Source: Bacteroidales bacterium (lineage in GTDB: Bacteria; Bacteroidota; Bacteroidia; Bacteroidales; VadinHA17). Taken from it: DNA of 64,000 nucleotides. The notes below the pieces were generated by a model. The model did not search any database. It worked only from the letters and a program-made list of their open reading frames with translations, and was not told where the DNA came from. The stretch spans positions 1 through 64,000 of the forward strand of contig JALONR010000019.1 of the NCBI GenBank assembly GCA_025454815.1, read 5' to 3'. A program made the position numbers and the translations under genes. Of this stretch, positions 17,166 to 24,300 are shown in pieces (the first letter of the stretch is position 1; each line of letters begins with the position of its first letter).

Positions 17166-17192
17166 TAACTTTGGGGAACAGCTACCAGACAG

Positions 17193-17705
17193 ATGACCCC
17201 CGAAGAGTTCAGGAAGATCGTATTGCCGGAGGGGCGCAGGCTTTATGCCCTCGCCTTCCGGTTCCTGAACAGCCGGGAGGAGGCTGAAGACGCAGTACAG
17301 GAGGTGATGATGAAACTCTGGTCAGAGAGAAATGTGACGAGGGAATACTCAAATGTGGCAGCATGGTGTACAACGGTGACCCGTAACCTCTGCATTGACA
17401 TCCTCAGGAAAAGAAAAATGCTGAAGCTGGGAGATCCGGAAGAAGCAGAGGCAGCCGCCAGCGGTGAAACGGATTTAATAAAAAACCATGAACAACATGA
17501 AGCGGCCGGCCTGATAACCCTCATCATCAGCCGGATGGGTGAGCCTATCAGAAGCGCAGTAATAATGAGGGATCTGGAAGGATACTCCTACGAAGAAACA
17601 GCAGAAACATTGGGAACAAATGTTGCAGCTTTGCGCACAATGATTTCCAGGGCAAGGAAGCACATAAGGGAAGAAATGATTAAGGTATATGGCTATGGAA
17701 CATGA
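17193..17705 (+). CDS. ECF-type RNA polymerase sigma factor
   Basis: The 170-residue sigma-70 family protein holds region 2 (YALAFRFLNSREEAEDAVQEV, MKLWSERN, AWCTTVTRNLCIDILRKRK) and region 4 (ISRMGEPIRSAVIMRDLEGYSYEETAETLGTNVAALRTMISRARKHIRE) with the helix-turn-helix. No region 3 or 1.1 is present, so it is an extracytoplasmic-function sigma factor. The next gene overlaps its end by 17 bases and encodes a membrane protein that is probably its anti-sigma factor. The flanking DUF4252 genes are likely part of its regulon or signalling path. Confidence 0.93.
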   Translation: MTPEEFRKIVLPEGRRLYALAFRFLNSREEAEDAVQEVMMKLWSERNVTREYSNVAAWCTTVTRNLCIDILRKRKMLKLGDPEEAEAAASGETDLIKNHEQHEAAGLITLIISRMGEPIRSAVIMRDLEGYSYEETAETLGTNVAALRTMISRARKHIREEMIKVYGYGT

Positions 17706-18258
17706 GAGGCTAAGAGAACTGCTCGGTAAATACTTCGAAGGATTGACCAGTGAGGATGAAGAACTCCTGCTGAAAGAACTCCTGAACACCGGCTCACTGC
17801 CTGATGCCGTGAAGGACGAATACGGATACCTGGCATTTACGGCGGCAAAGATTCCGGAACCTTCTGCAGGTTTTGAATCAAGGCTGGAGGAGGTCACCCA
17901 TCTGACAGCAGATATTACTCCTCAGAACAAAGGAAAGAGGTGGCTGACAATATCAGGCACAGTCGCTGCGGTTGCGGCAGCCATATGGATTATCTCAGCC
18001 ATACTGCAGAAAAAAGAGGGCAGGGACACCTACAGTGACCCGCTTATGGCCATGGCGGAGGTCAGAACCGTACTCCTGAATGTTTCGGATAAGATGAATG
18101 CCGGTACTGCCCAGCTACAGATGGTGGGGAATTTTGCAGACCGACCGGATGAGCTCAGGGGACTGGCCACCATCAACGAACTGGTAGGAAAAAACCTCTC
18201 CAGGCTCAGGTACCTGGGGGAACTGGCGCCCCCTGACAATGATACTGAAACAGATTAA
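17689..18258 (+). CDS. Putative anti-sigma factor, single-pass membrane protein
   Basis: The 189-residue protein has an N-terminal cytoplasmic helical region (LRELLGKYFEGLTSEDEELLLKELL). One membrane segment near residues 85-104 (WLTISGTVAAVAAAIWIISAIL) and a periplasmic C-terminal part follow. That topology, and translational overlap with the ECF sigma gene, fit an anti-sigma factor, though the zinc-binding HxxxCxxC motif of ZAS proteins is not seen. The start at 17689 or the ATG six bases later are both possible. I know no named family for it. Confidence 0.72.
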   Translation: MAMEHERLRELLGKYFEGLTSEDEELLLKELLNTGSLPDAVKDEYGYLAFTAAKIPEPSAGFESRLEEVTHLTADITPQNKGKRWLTISGTVAAVAAAIWIISAILQKKEGRDTYSDPLMAMAEVRTVLLNVSDKMNAGTAQLQMVGNFADRPDELRGLATINELVGKNLSRLRYLGELAPPDNDTETD

Positions 18259-18270
18259 AAGATAAACGAT

Positions 18271-18783
18271 ATGAAGAAACAGGCATTGATGGTGCTGCTC
18301 CTGTCTGCAGCGTCACTTACAGTCTGGTCACAGAAAAGTCCTGTTGATGAGCTGTTTGACAGGTATGACGGGAAAGAGGGTTTTACCTCTGTATACATTT
18401 CTTCAAAGATGTTCAGCCTGCTGTCACGGATTGACACCGATGACGAGGAATTCCGGAATCTTGTAACCCGGATCAGGGGGATCAGGATCCTGAGCATCGA
18501 CAGTGCCAGCAACTCACGGGGTGTCAACCTGGCAGGTGAGCTGATGCCCGTGCTGAGGCGGAATGGTTATGAGGAACTCATGACGGTCAGAGAAGAAAAT
18601 GACAACGTCTTCTTCATGATCAGGGAGGCCGGAGGCAGGATAGCCGAACTGGTTATGGTAACCGGGGGCGACGGTAGTTCTGTCGTATCCATCCAGGGCG
18701 ACCTTGACCTGAAGACCATAGCCAGTCTCTCAGACAGTATGGGGATTGGAGAACTTGAAAACCTTGAAAAAGTGAATAAGTGA
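18271..18783 (+). CDS. DUF4252 family protein (second copy)
   Basis: The 170-residue exported protein has signal peptide MKKQALMVLLLSAASLTVWSQ. It is clearly a paralog of the 16656 product: VDELFDRYDGKEGFTSVYISSKMFSLL matches its LDEFFNRYSDREGYTTVVISGSLLGLI, and NGYEELMTVREENDNVFFMIR matches GKYEELMSVRDDDADLRFMVR. It is the last gene of the ECF sigma cluster, 12 bases after the putative anti-sigma gene. Function unknown. Confidence 0.8.
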   Translation: MKKQALMVLLLSAASLTVWSQKSPVDELFDRYDGKEGFTSVYISSKMFSLLSRIDTDDEEFRNLVTRIRGIRILSIDSASNSRGVNLAGELMPVLRRNGYEELMTVREENDNVFFMIREAGGRIAELVMVTGGDGSSVVSIQGDLDLKTIASLSDSMGIGELENLEKVNK

Positions 18784-18814
18784 ACAATTTGCCGGGAAGT
18801 CATGTTATTGGGTC

Positions 18815-19501
18815 ATGCAACCTGAAAATCTGATGACCGGCAATATTGAAAGCATGAATACGCCTGAAGAGCTGCTTCAGGCATACACTGCACTTTTCCT
18901 CTTCCTTGGCAGTTCCGTATCAATGACTCCGGGGGAGAGCGGACTGCCTCACCTTTGTGATAGAGGACTTCTGCGCAATCTGCCGGTCAGCAGCAGCAAC
19001 AGCAGGTTTGCTCTGGCCAGCCGGCTTCTCAGATCACCATGCCCGCTCAAACATCAGTGTCAGCTTGCGGTCGGAGATAACTACAGGTCGTTGCTGGTAG
19101 GCGGAGGTGATGCAACTGCCTTCCCGGCCGCATCAAACTGGGTCAACCCGGGCATGCCGGCTGAAACTCACCACCGGGAACTCTCCGGTCTTTACCACAG
19201 ATACGGATACAGCAGGGCAGATGATTGCGAACAGGCACCTGATCATCTTGGCATTCAGCTCCTTTTTACAAACCTGCTGATTGAAAAATACCTGACCGAG
19301 GATGACTATGAGATCAGGGCAATGATAGGCAAAGACCTCCTTTCCTTCATAAACAATGAAATGCTGAACTGGCTTCCGCGATGGGCTGAAGCAGTATCTG
19401 ATAGCTCCAGCACCAAATGCTATACCGGCATATCAGGGTTGATAATCGGAGGGCTTGAGGATGTACGTGATATTCTTAAAAGTCAGAAATTGGGATTGTA
19501 A
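18815..19501 (+). CDS. TorD/DmsD-like molecular chaperone family protein
   Basis: The 228-residue cytoplasmic protein is helical. Near the middle it has DDCEQAPDHLGIQLLFTNLLIEKYL, followed by DLLSFINNEMLNWLPRWAEAV. This E-x-P-D-H-L motif with the following helix and H/N-x-x-x-W-x-P segment is typical of TorD-family chaperones that bind Tat signals of molybdoenzymes. No molybdoenzyme gene lies next to it, so its client is unknown. The start could also be the ATG at 18854. The 3' end overlaps the convergent START-like gene by 19 bases. Confidence 0.72.
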   Translation: MQPENLMTGNIESMNTPEELLQAYTALFLFLGSSVSMTPGESGLPHLCDRGLLRNLPVSSSNSRFALASRLLRSPCPLKHQCQLAVGDNYRSLLVGGGDATAFPAASNWVNPGMPAETHHRELSGLYHRYGYSRADDCEQAPDHLGIQLLFTNLLIEKYLTEDDYEIRAMIGKDLLSFINNEMLNWLPRWAEAVSDSSSTKCYTGISGLIIGGLEDVRDILKSQKLGL

Positions 19502-19869
19502 AAGCGCCTGATTGCACCCATATAATACTCATTCCACCCCTCTGCAATATTCTGGTAATCCTCAACAGGTATGTTTGTGTGTTCAACTGTAACGGTTGTT
19601 CCTCCCCCGTTGCCGTTTATGGTTATGGTAACCAGTGATTCAAGTTCACGGTCGCCAAAATACCACTCCTGCACCACTTTCTTATCCGGCACAAGGTCTA
19701 TTATCCTTCCGCATATATCACCGTCCCACATGTTGAACTCCTCGCCTGCCTTTGAAGGCATGATGGCCGGATAACCCGACCAGAGCTCGATTGTGTATGG
19801 GTTCGTCAGCGCCGCATAGATGTCAGACGGTTCAGCGTTGATATGAAAAGTCTTCTTAAAATTCCGCAT
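19483..19869 (-). CDS. SRPBCC/START-like domain protein (AHSA1-type)
   Basis: The 128-residue protein starts KKTFHINAEPSDIYAALTNPYTIELWSGYPA, a typical helix-grip beginning. It continues with GRIIDLVPDKKVVQEWYFGD and ends in GWNEYYMGAIRRFY, all usual for AHSA1-like proteins. It is cytoplasmic with a presumed hydrophobic ligand pocket, and no ligand can be inferred. Its end overlaps the convergent TorD-like gene. Confidence 0.8.
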   Translation of the reverse strand: MRNFKKTFHINAEPSDIYAALTNPYTIELWSGYPAIMPSKAGEEFNMWDGDICGRIIDLVPDKKVVQEWYFGDRELESLVTITINGNGGGTTVTVEHTNIPVEDYQNIAEGWNEYYMGAIRRFYNPNF

Positions 19870-19931
19870 GATAAGCGTTTGTATTCCCCTTTGTTTAGTT
19901 ATTAATTTCCTGTTTATCCGGCAGTTGTTCG

Positions 19932-20927
19932 CTATTCCTGTTCGGCAAGGTACCTTTCGGCGTCAATTGCGGCCATGCAACCAGTCCCTGCAGCGGTAAC
20001 CGCCTGCCTGTATACATGGTCAGCCACGTCGCCTGCGGCAAAAACGCCAGGTACCCTGGTACGTGTTGATCCAGGCACTATCCTTATATATCCCGTCTCA
20101 TCCGCATCCAGCCATTGCCTGAAGACATCAGAGTTGGGTGTATGACCTATGGCGAGGAAGAATCCGTCAATGTTGATATTAAACTTCTCTTCCTCAGGGG
20201 TACCCTTTCCGCGTACTACTACAGCCCCTTCAACTCCATTGTTTCCGAAGAGATCCTCGACCTGGCATTTCCAGAGTATTTCAATCTTAGGATTCTTCAT
20301 CACCCTTTGCTGCATTACCTTGCTGGCCCTCAGTTCATCACGCCTGACAATCATATAGACTTTCCTGCAGAGTCCGGCAAGATAGCTTGCTTCCTCGCAT
20401 GCAGTGTCACCGCCTCCCACAACTGCCACATCCTTTCCGCGATAGAAGAACCCGTCGCACGTTGCACATGCCGAGACTCCCATCCCTGCATATTTTGTCT
20501 CAGCCGGTATGCCAAGATACTTCGCTGTGGCACCGGTGGCAATAATAACGGTATCTGCCTCTATCTCAACGGCATTGTCAAATGTGACTTTCAGCGGCTT
20601 ACCTGAGAAATCGGATGAGGTGGCTATGCCAAACCTGATCTCTGTTCCGAACCGCTCAGCCTGTTTAAGGAGGTCTTCCATCATCTCCGGACCGGTTACA
20701 CCATCAGGATACCCCGGGAAATTCTCAACCTCGGTGGTGGTGGTCAGCTGGCCTCCCTGCTGCAACCCGGTATAAAGTACAGGCTTCAGATTGGCACGGG
20801 ATGCATATATCGCGGCCGTGTAGCCGGCAGGACCCGAACCCACAATAAGACATTTCACTTTCTCTGTCGCGATGGCTGATTCCTTCTTCTCCTCTTCCCC
20901 TGTTTCGAGCGGTTTGAAAAACTGCAT
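19932..20927 (-). CDS. trxB: Thioredoxin-disulfide reductase
   Basis: TrxB uses NADPH and FAD to reduce thioredoxin. The 331-residue protein has the FAD dinucleotide motif GSGPAG at residues 30-35 and the redox pair C154-A-T-C157 in ACATCDGFF. The NADPH motif GGGDTACEE and the C-terminal FAD motif GVFAAGDVAD are also present. A 20-residue acidic N-terminal extension (MQFFKPLETGEEEKKESAIA) precedes the usual start. A promoter-like box lies 27 bases upstream. Confidence 0.96.
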   Translation of the reverse strand: MQFFKPLETGEEEKKESAIATEKVKCLIVGSGPAGYTAAIYASRANLKPVLYTGLQQGGQLTTTTEVENFPGYPDGVTGPEMMEDLLKQAERFGTEIRFGIATSSDFSGKPLKVTFDNAVEIEADTVIIATGATAKYLGIPAETKYAGMGVSACATCDGFFYRGKDVAVVGGGDTACEEASYLAGLCRKVYMIVRRDELRASKVMQQRVMKNPKIEILWKCQVEDLFGNNGVEGAVVVRGKGTPEEEKFNINIDGFFLAIGHTPNSDVFRQWLDADETGYIRIVPGSTRTRVPGVFAAGDVADHVYRQAVTAAGTGCMAAIDAERYLAEQE

Positions 20928-20953
20928 GCTGCTTTTTTTGAAATTAAGATGAC

Positions 20954-20987
20954 AAAAATAGCAATTTATTGAAAAGAAGAATCAAAA
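20954..20987 (-). promoter_or_regulatory. Putative trxB promoter
   Basis: On the minus strand TATTTTTG (20961-20954) matches TAnnTTTG and TTTG (20987-20984) lies 22 bases upstream. The predicted leader is about 20 bases. Confidence 0.55.
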
Positions 20988-21776
20988 AGTTATAATAATG
21001 TGTCTTGGGGACATGACTGAAATCGTTGAATCACTGTTCACTGCACTGGTTCCGGAGCCGGTTGAAAACTTCCTGTTGCGCATGAACTGTTCAGCTGAGA
21101 GCTCACTGTTGAAACGGAGGGAGGCTACTGTGTCACGGCCATGCCTGATCATCAGGGCGCTGTATTCACTGAGGTCTCCCAGCCTGTCTGACAAACCCGG
21201 AATACCATTGTAAATACCCAGCGGACCCCTGACAAGCACCGCACCGCGCATCGTTTCCTCATCGATGGCTTCCGGATAGAAGGCACCGGGATCAAATGAC
21301 GGTTCCGGTATGTTGGCGATAATCAGTGTCGCCAGTTCAGCCGAGTTCTCCTGGTCAGCCTCACTGCCCGTATCGTTGACGATGCTGACATAAAAAGGCC
21401 CTTTGCAGAACTGAAGCTGATAGGCTGACCTGCAAAGATGCTCTGTGAGTCTTTTCCCGCTGTTGCAGCGAAACCGTGATACCGAGAAAATGCCGAAAGC
21501 GGCCTCGGGGTCCTTCATCCGGTAAACCTCGGCCCTGATGTCGCTGCCGTCAATCACAAGCTCGGTGACCAGCAGGGTATCAAAACCGTACTCAAGGTAT
21601 AGCTCGGCTCCGCCATTAATATATCCATACAGGGATGCCTCGGTGAAGATCCGGCTCTGGGCCGACTCCACCCCGGTCATCCCTGAAAGGGCGCCTGGAA
21701 CCAGTGCAGACTGTGCTCCAACTGCTATTGTCATCATTGCTGCAACCGCAGCCGTTATGTATTTTCCCGCACACAT
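20982..21776 (-). CDS. DUF6599 family exported protein
   Basis: The 264-residue product has a signal peptide (YITAAVAAMMTIAVGAQSA) and the segment LYGYINGGAELYLEYGFDTLLV. I associate this with DUF6599 proteins, although I cannot search a database. It should be periplasmic. It lies 23 bases downstream of the DUF362 gene on the same strand, so the two are probably co-transcribed. Function unknown. Confidence 0.68.
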   Translation of the reverse strand: MCAGKYITAAVAAMMTIAVGAQSALVPGALSGMTGVESAQSRIFTEASLYGYINGGAELYLEYGFDTLLVTELVIDGSDIRAEVYRMKDPEAAFGIFSVSRFRCNSGKRLTEHLCRSAYQLQFCKGPFYVSIVNDTGSEADQENSAELATLIIANIPEPSFDPGAFYPEAIDEETMRGAVLVRGPLGIYNGIPGLSDRLGDLSEYSALMIRHGRDTVASLRFNSELSAEQFMRNRKFSTGSGTSAVNSDSTISVMSPRHIIITF

Positions 21777-21799
21777 ATTTCCTCAGCTATTCTCAGGCA

Positions 21800-23005
21800 T
21801 CATGCCATAACCACCTCTTTGAGTTCAATCTTTGCCCTGTCAGCCACGCCTAGCGAAAGCCTCTCAGCCTGGAGCATGAACTCCAGCGCCTGCTGTGTAC
21901 CCTCCTTCTGCAGTCCCTCGGCTATCCTCCTGGCAAGGACAATGTCATATCCGATCCTGTCGACCGCCACAGGGTCAGTGCCGGTTATGATGGCATGATA
22001 ATCGCAGAAGAACTGCGGGTTGGCACCGGGGCCTCCGTTAAAACACCCCTTGATGCCATCAACTATGTTGAGAACCACCTTGTCGCGCACCGGGGCAAAT
22101 GCACATACCTGTGCACAGGTCTCATTCCAGAGCTTCGCGTGCAGCCTGCCGGTATTGGAGACCGACCCGAACGCAAGGTTCTTCAGTGCCAGCGTGACTG
22201 TCATCCCGGCATTCTTAAGTATAGGGATATTGATAACCTTGTCAAGCTGCTGGGTCAGGATCTTCGTGAAATATGAATACTTGCCCCCGTTGACCATGTA
22301 TGGCATTGTGTATTCATCGTATTCACCATCCACATCTGCCCAATAGTACCAGTCGCGGTCAATCATATGCTCACCGTAAAGCTTTCCGTCCTTGCCATAA
22401 TAAAGCCCGTCCTTGTCCATCTGTTCGGTGCCCACTATTCTTACTCCGGGGTAGTTTTCCGGGGTGAATCCCACGTCTGTAAGCTCAAACTCCCGGCGAT
22501 CCCATATGGTCAGCTGGGATCTCTCTATCCCGCTCTCTTCAAGCTGCGCTATCACCGCCCTGACCACCTCATGACTTGTACTGAGGCTTTTACCGGCCAC
22601 AGGATTGACTTTCAGTCCTATTCTCTCGCCCGGAGCAACAAACCTGCGCCAGGCCTTTTTCAGCTTCTTCTCACCTGTCAGCTCTGTCAGTGACCGTGCG
22701 ATCATATCATAAACCTCCTGTTCAACGATGGCATTGTCTTTAACAGACCGCGTGTTTTTTACAAGGGCCACACGCCCGGGATAGAGTCCCGGCATGGAGT
22801 TCGGGCCTCGGGCAATTTTTGCCGCGTCAGCAATGTTGGTATCCGGTTTGGCCTGTTGGGTCTGCTGTATTGACTTTCCGGAGTTTAAATCCTTTTCATG
22901 GGTGGCTGTGGCCTGGCCCATTGCCTGTGCAACGGGTGCTGCGGCAGCTGCGGCAGCCCCTGCTCCTGCCAGACGGAGGAAATTGCGACGGTTGACCTGG
23001 TTCAT
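21800..23005 (-). CDS. DUF362 family protein with Tat signal
   Basis: The 401-residue protein begins MNQVNRRNFLRLAGAGAAAA, with the twin-arginine core RRNFL, and an Ala-rich hydrophobic stretch ending near QAMG. It is therefore probably folded in the cytoplasm and exported by Tat, which usually means a cofactor. The body contains segments I associate with DUF362 (RIGLKVNPVAG, INIPILKNAGMTVTLALKNLAFGSV and DPVAVDRIGYDIV). No CxxCxxC ferredoxin cluster is visible. It is followed by DUF6599. Role unknown. Confidence 0.8.
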   Translation of the reverse strand: MNQVNRRNFLRLAGAGAAAAAAAPVAQAMGQATATHEKDLNSGKSIQQTQQAKPDTNIADAAKIARGPNSMPGLYPGRVALVKNTRSVKDNAIVEQEVYDMIARSLTELTGEKKLKKAWRRFVAPGERIGLKVNPVAGKSLSTSHEVVRAVIAQLEESGIERSQLTIWDRREFELTDVGFTPENYPGVRIVGTEQMDKDGLYYGKDGKLYGEHMIDRDWYYWADVDGEYDEYTMPYMVNGGKYSYFTKILTQQLDKVINIPILKNAGMTVTLALKNLAFGSVSNTGRLHAKLWNETCAQVCAFAPVRDKVVLNIVDGIKGCFNGGPGANPQFFCDYHAIITGTDPVAVDRIGYDIVLARRIAEGLQKEGTQQALEFMLQAERLSLGVADRAKIELKEVVMA

Positions 23006-23045
23006 GATTTGTCTCTGTTTGATGATAACGCTATTTATAGATTAA

Positions 23046-23053
23046 CAAATATA
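23046..23053 (-). promoter_or_regulatory. Possible -7 box of the DUF362/DUF6599 unit
   Basis: The minus strand reads TATATTTG, matching TAnnTTTG, 41 bases before the DUF362 start. No clear -33 TTTG box is present. Confidence 0.35.
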
Positions 23054-23114
23054 TATAATTCCTCTCCTGCGTGAATATTCTGAAAATATGCCACAGAGCA
23101 GCCCACGGCTTTTT

Positions 23115-23145
23115 TTTGGATAATCGGAATAGTTAATTAATTTTG
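23115..23145 (+). promoter_or_regulatory. Promoter of tRNA-Pro
   Basis: TTTG (23115-23118), 19 bases, then TAATTTTG (23138-23145) is an exact match to the Bacteroidota housekeeping promoter. The transcript would start about 10 bases before the tRNA. Confidence 0.75.
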
Positions 23146-23161
23146 CACCGCTTAAAAGTTA

Positions 23162-23236
23162 CGGGATGTAGCTCAGCCCGGTTAGAGTACTTGTCTGGGG
23201 GGCAAGGGGCCCCGGGTTCAAATCCCGGCATCCCGA
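23162..23236 (+). tRNA. tRNA-Pro (anticodon GGG)
   Basis: The 75-base sequence folds as a cloverleaf. The acceptor stem is CGGGATG/CATCCCG and the D stem is GCTC/GAGT. The anticodon stem CTTGT/GCAAG has loop CTGGGGG, giving anticodon GGG at 23197-23199 for the codon CCC. The variable loop has 5 bases, and the T stem CCGGG/CCCGG has loop TTCAAAT. The discriminator is A and CCA is not encoded. A strong promoter precedes it and a terminator follows. Confidence 0.95.
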
Positions 23237-23254
23237 CTGAGCAGAAAAGCCCAT
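23221..23254 (+). repeat. Direct repeat, copy 1 (3' end of tRNA-Pro and flank)
   Basis: These 34 bases recur at 23396-23429 with one mismatch (the first 28 bases are identical). The repeat covers the last 16 bases of the tRNA and 18 bases beyond it. Such copies of tRNA 3' ends are typical of attachment sites left by integrating elements or of partial tRNA duplications. Confidence 0.8.
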
Positions 23255-23285
23255 TCGCCAACCGGCGGATGGCTTTTTGTTTTTT
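23245..23285 (+). terminator. Terminator after tRNA-Pro
   Basis: The left arm 23245-23259 (AAAAGCCCATTCGCC) pairs with 23264-23277 with one bulge. A T-rich tract up to 23285 follows. It is a standard intrinsic terminator. Confidence 0.75.
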
Positions 23286-23360
23286 CGGACCGGAGAAATA
23301 AAAAGACGCTTTGAGCGAAGCGAAATGCGGGCTTTTCTGCCCGTGTCACCCCTCCTGAAC

Positions 23361-23402
23361 CGGGATCACTCGATCCGCCGGGAGGCGGAGAGTGTAATCC
23401 CG
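23361..23402. repeat. GC-rich hairpin next to the second tRNA-end copy
   Basis: The bases fold as CGGGAT...ATCCCG, CACTC...GAGTG and TCCGCC...GGCGGA around a GGGA loop, with a two-base bulge on each side. The right outer arm is part of the repeated tRNA 3' end. It may be a degenerate tRNA-like relic or a REP-like palindrome. Confidence 0.55.
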
Positions 23403-23429
23403 GCATCCCGACTGAGCAGAAAACCCCAT
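23396..23429 (+). repeat. Direct repeat, copy 2 of the tRNA-Pro 3' end
   Basis: This is the second copy of the 34-base repeat, offset by 175 bases from the first. No intact tRNA precedes it. The sequence between the copies (about 140 bases) has no gene. Confidence 0.8.
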
Positions 23430-23497
23430 CCTGCCGTGAGCAGGGACATGAAGCTAACCTGCTTATGTCGTATTCCGCGGTCAATCAGTACTATTGA

Positions 23498-24193
23498 TCA
23501 CCTGAATATTACCCTTTCTTCAATCTGTACGATAACAGGGAAGGACATCATTAAATAGACGCTTTTTCCCCTGCTGACCGGAACCGGCCATTTATCATAT
23601 GATTTGATTATCCTGATTATTTCTTTATCTATTTCATCGTCAAGAGGCCACAAAATTTCACAGTATTCAACACTGCCGGAAGGATAAATGCAAAAAACGG
23701 CCATTCCTGTGCCTTCAACTCCATTTTCGGCTGAATTATCTGGTATCTTGAACTTCTTTTGGAAAAACTTCCCAAATTGATCTATTGCATTTATTAACTC
23801 CTCCCTGTTGTCAATGCTGTCCAAATCACTATGACTTTCGAAAATAAACCTGCCATCGCCGTCAAAGTTTTGAACCAAACCTTTTATTTCATTATCCTGA
23901 AAGGTCATTATCTGCTTGACATTTCCATTTTTATGGTACCAAGTATACTCCCCTTCGCGAATCCGAGGTTCGATTGATCTTAGTCTTCCAAAGCTCTCAA
24001 GCTCACCGCTTAACCAAAAATCTCTGCAATCATAAAGACTGTCACTTGACTGAGAGATAACTCTGTAGTATACAGCATCCTTCTTTTTTGATTCTTTTTT
24101 AGCGGCATTTAGATATATTGGTTTATTTAATTTCTGACCGTGAACGATTGCTGTAATCAAAACAAATGAAACAAACAACATTAATGTCCTCAT
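23498..24193 (-). CDS. Exported protein with MORN/YwqK-like repeat and TonB-like C-terminus
   Basis: The 231-residue product has a signal peptide (MRTLMLFVSFVLITAIVHGQ). The central REGEYTWYHKNGNVKQIMTFQDNEIKG region looks like one or two YwqK/MORN-type repeats (G-x-W/Y-x-x-Y-x-x-x-G). The last 60 residues (FCIYPSGSVEYCEILWPLDDEIDKE..SYDKWPVP) resemble the C-terminal fold of TonB-related proteins. This architecture occurs in Bacteroidota proteins of unknown role. It stands alone next to the tRNA-Pro repeat region and by eye is richer in A and T than its neighbours, so transfer is possible but unproven. Confidence 0.65.
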   Translation of the reverse strand: MRTLMLFVSFVLITAIVHGQKLNKPIYLNAAKKESKKKDAVYYRVISQSSDSLYDCRDFWLSGELESFGRLRSIEPRIREGEYTWYHKNGNVKQIMTFQDNEIKGLVQNFDGDGRFIFESHSDLDSIDNREELINAIDQFGKFFQKKFKIPDNSAENGVEGTGMAVFCIYPSGSVEYCEILWPLDDEIDKEIIRIIKSYDKWPVPVSRGKSVYLMMSFPVIVQIEERVIFR

Positions 24194-24300
24194 AAACTTG
24201 CCTTATTATAAATCAGTAACAGAGCGCGCCATTAGCAATTTTGCCGTAAATAACCGAAGAGTCGGATCCATGCATCACAGAAAGCATTATGCTGTTACCG

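Noticed and set aside
23162-23429. Active integrative element at tRNA-Pro
   Set aside because: Only about 140 bases separate the two repeat copies and no integrase or mobility gene is present, so at most this is a scar.
23218-23484. 88-codon minus-strand frame across the tRNA flank
   Set aside because: It overlaps the tRNA 3' end, the terminator and the repeat copies, and its translation is low-complexity.
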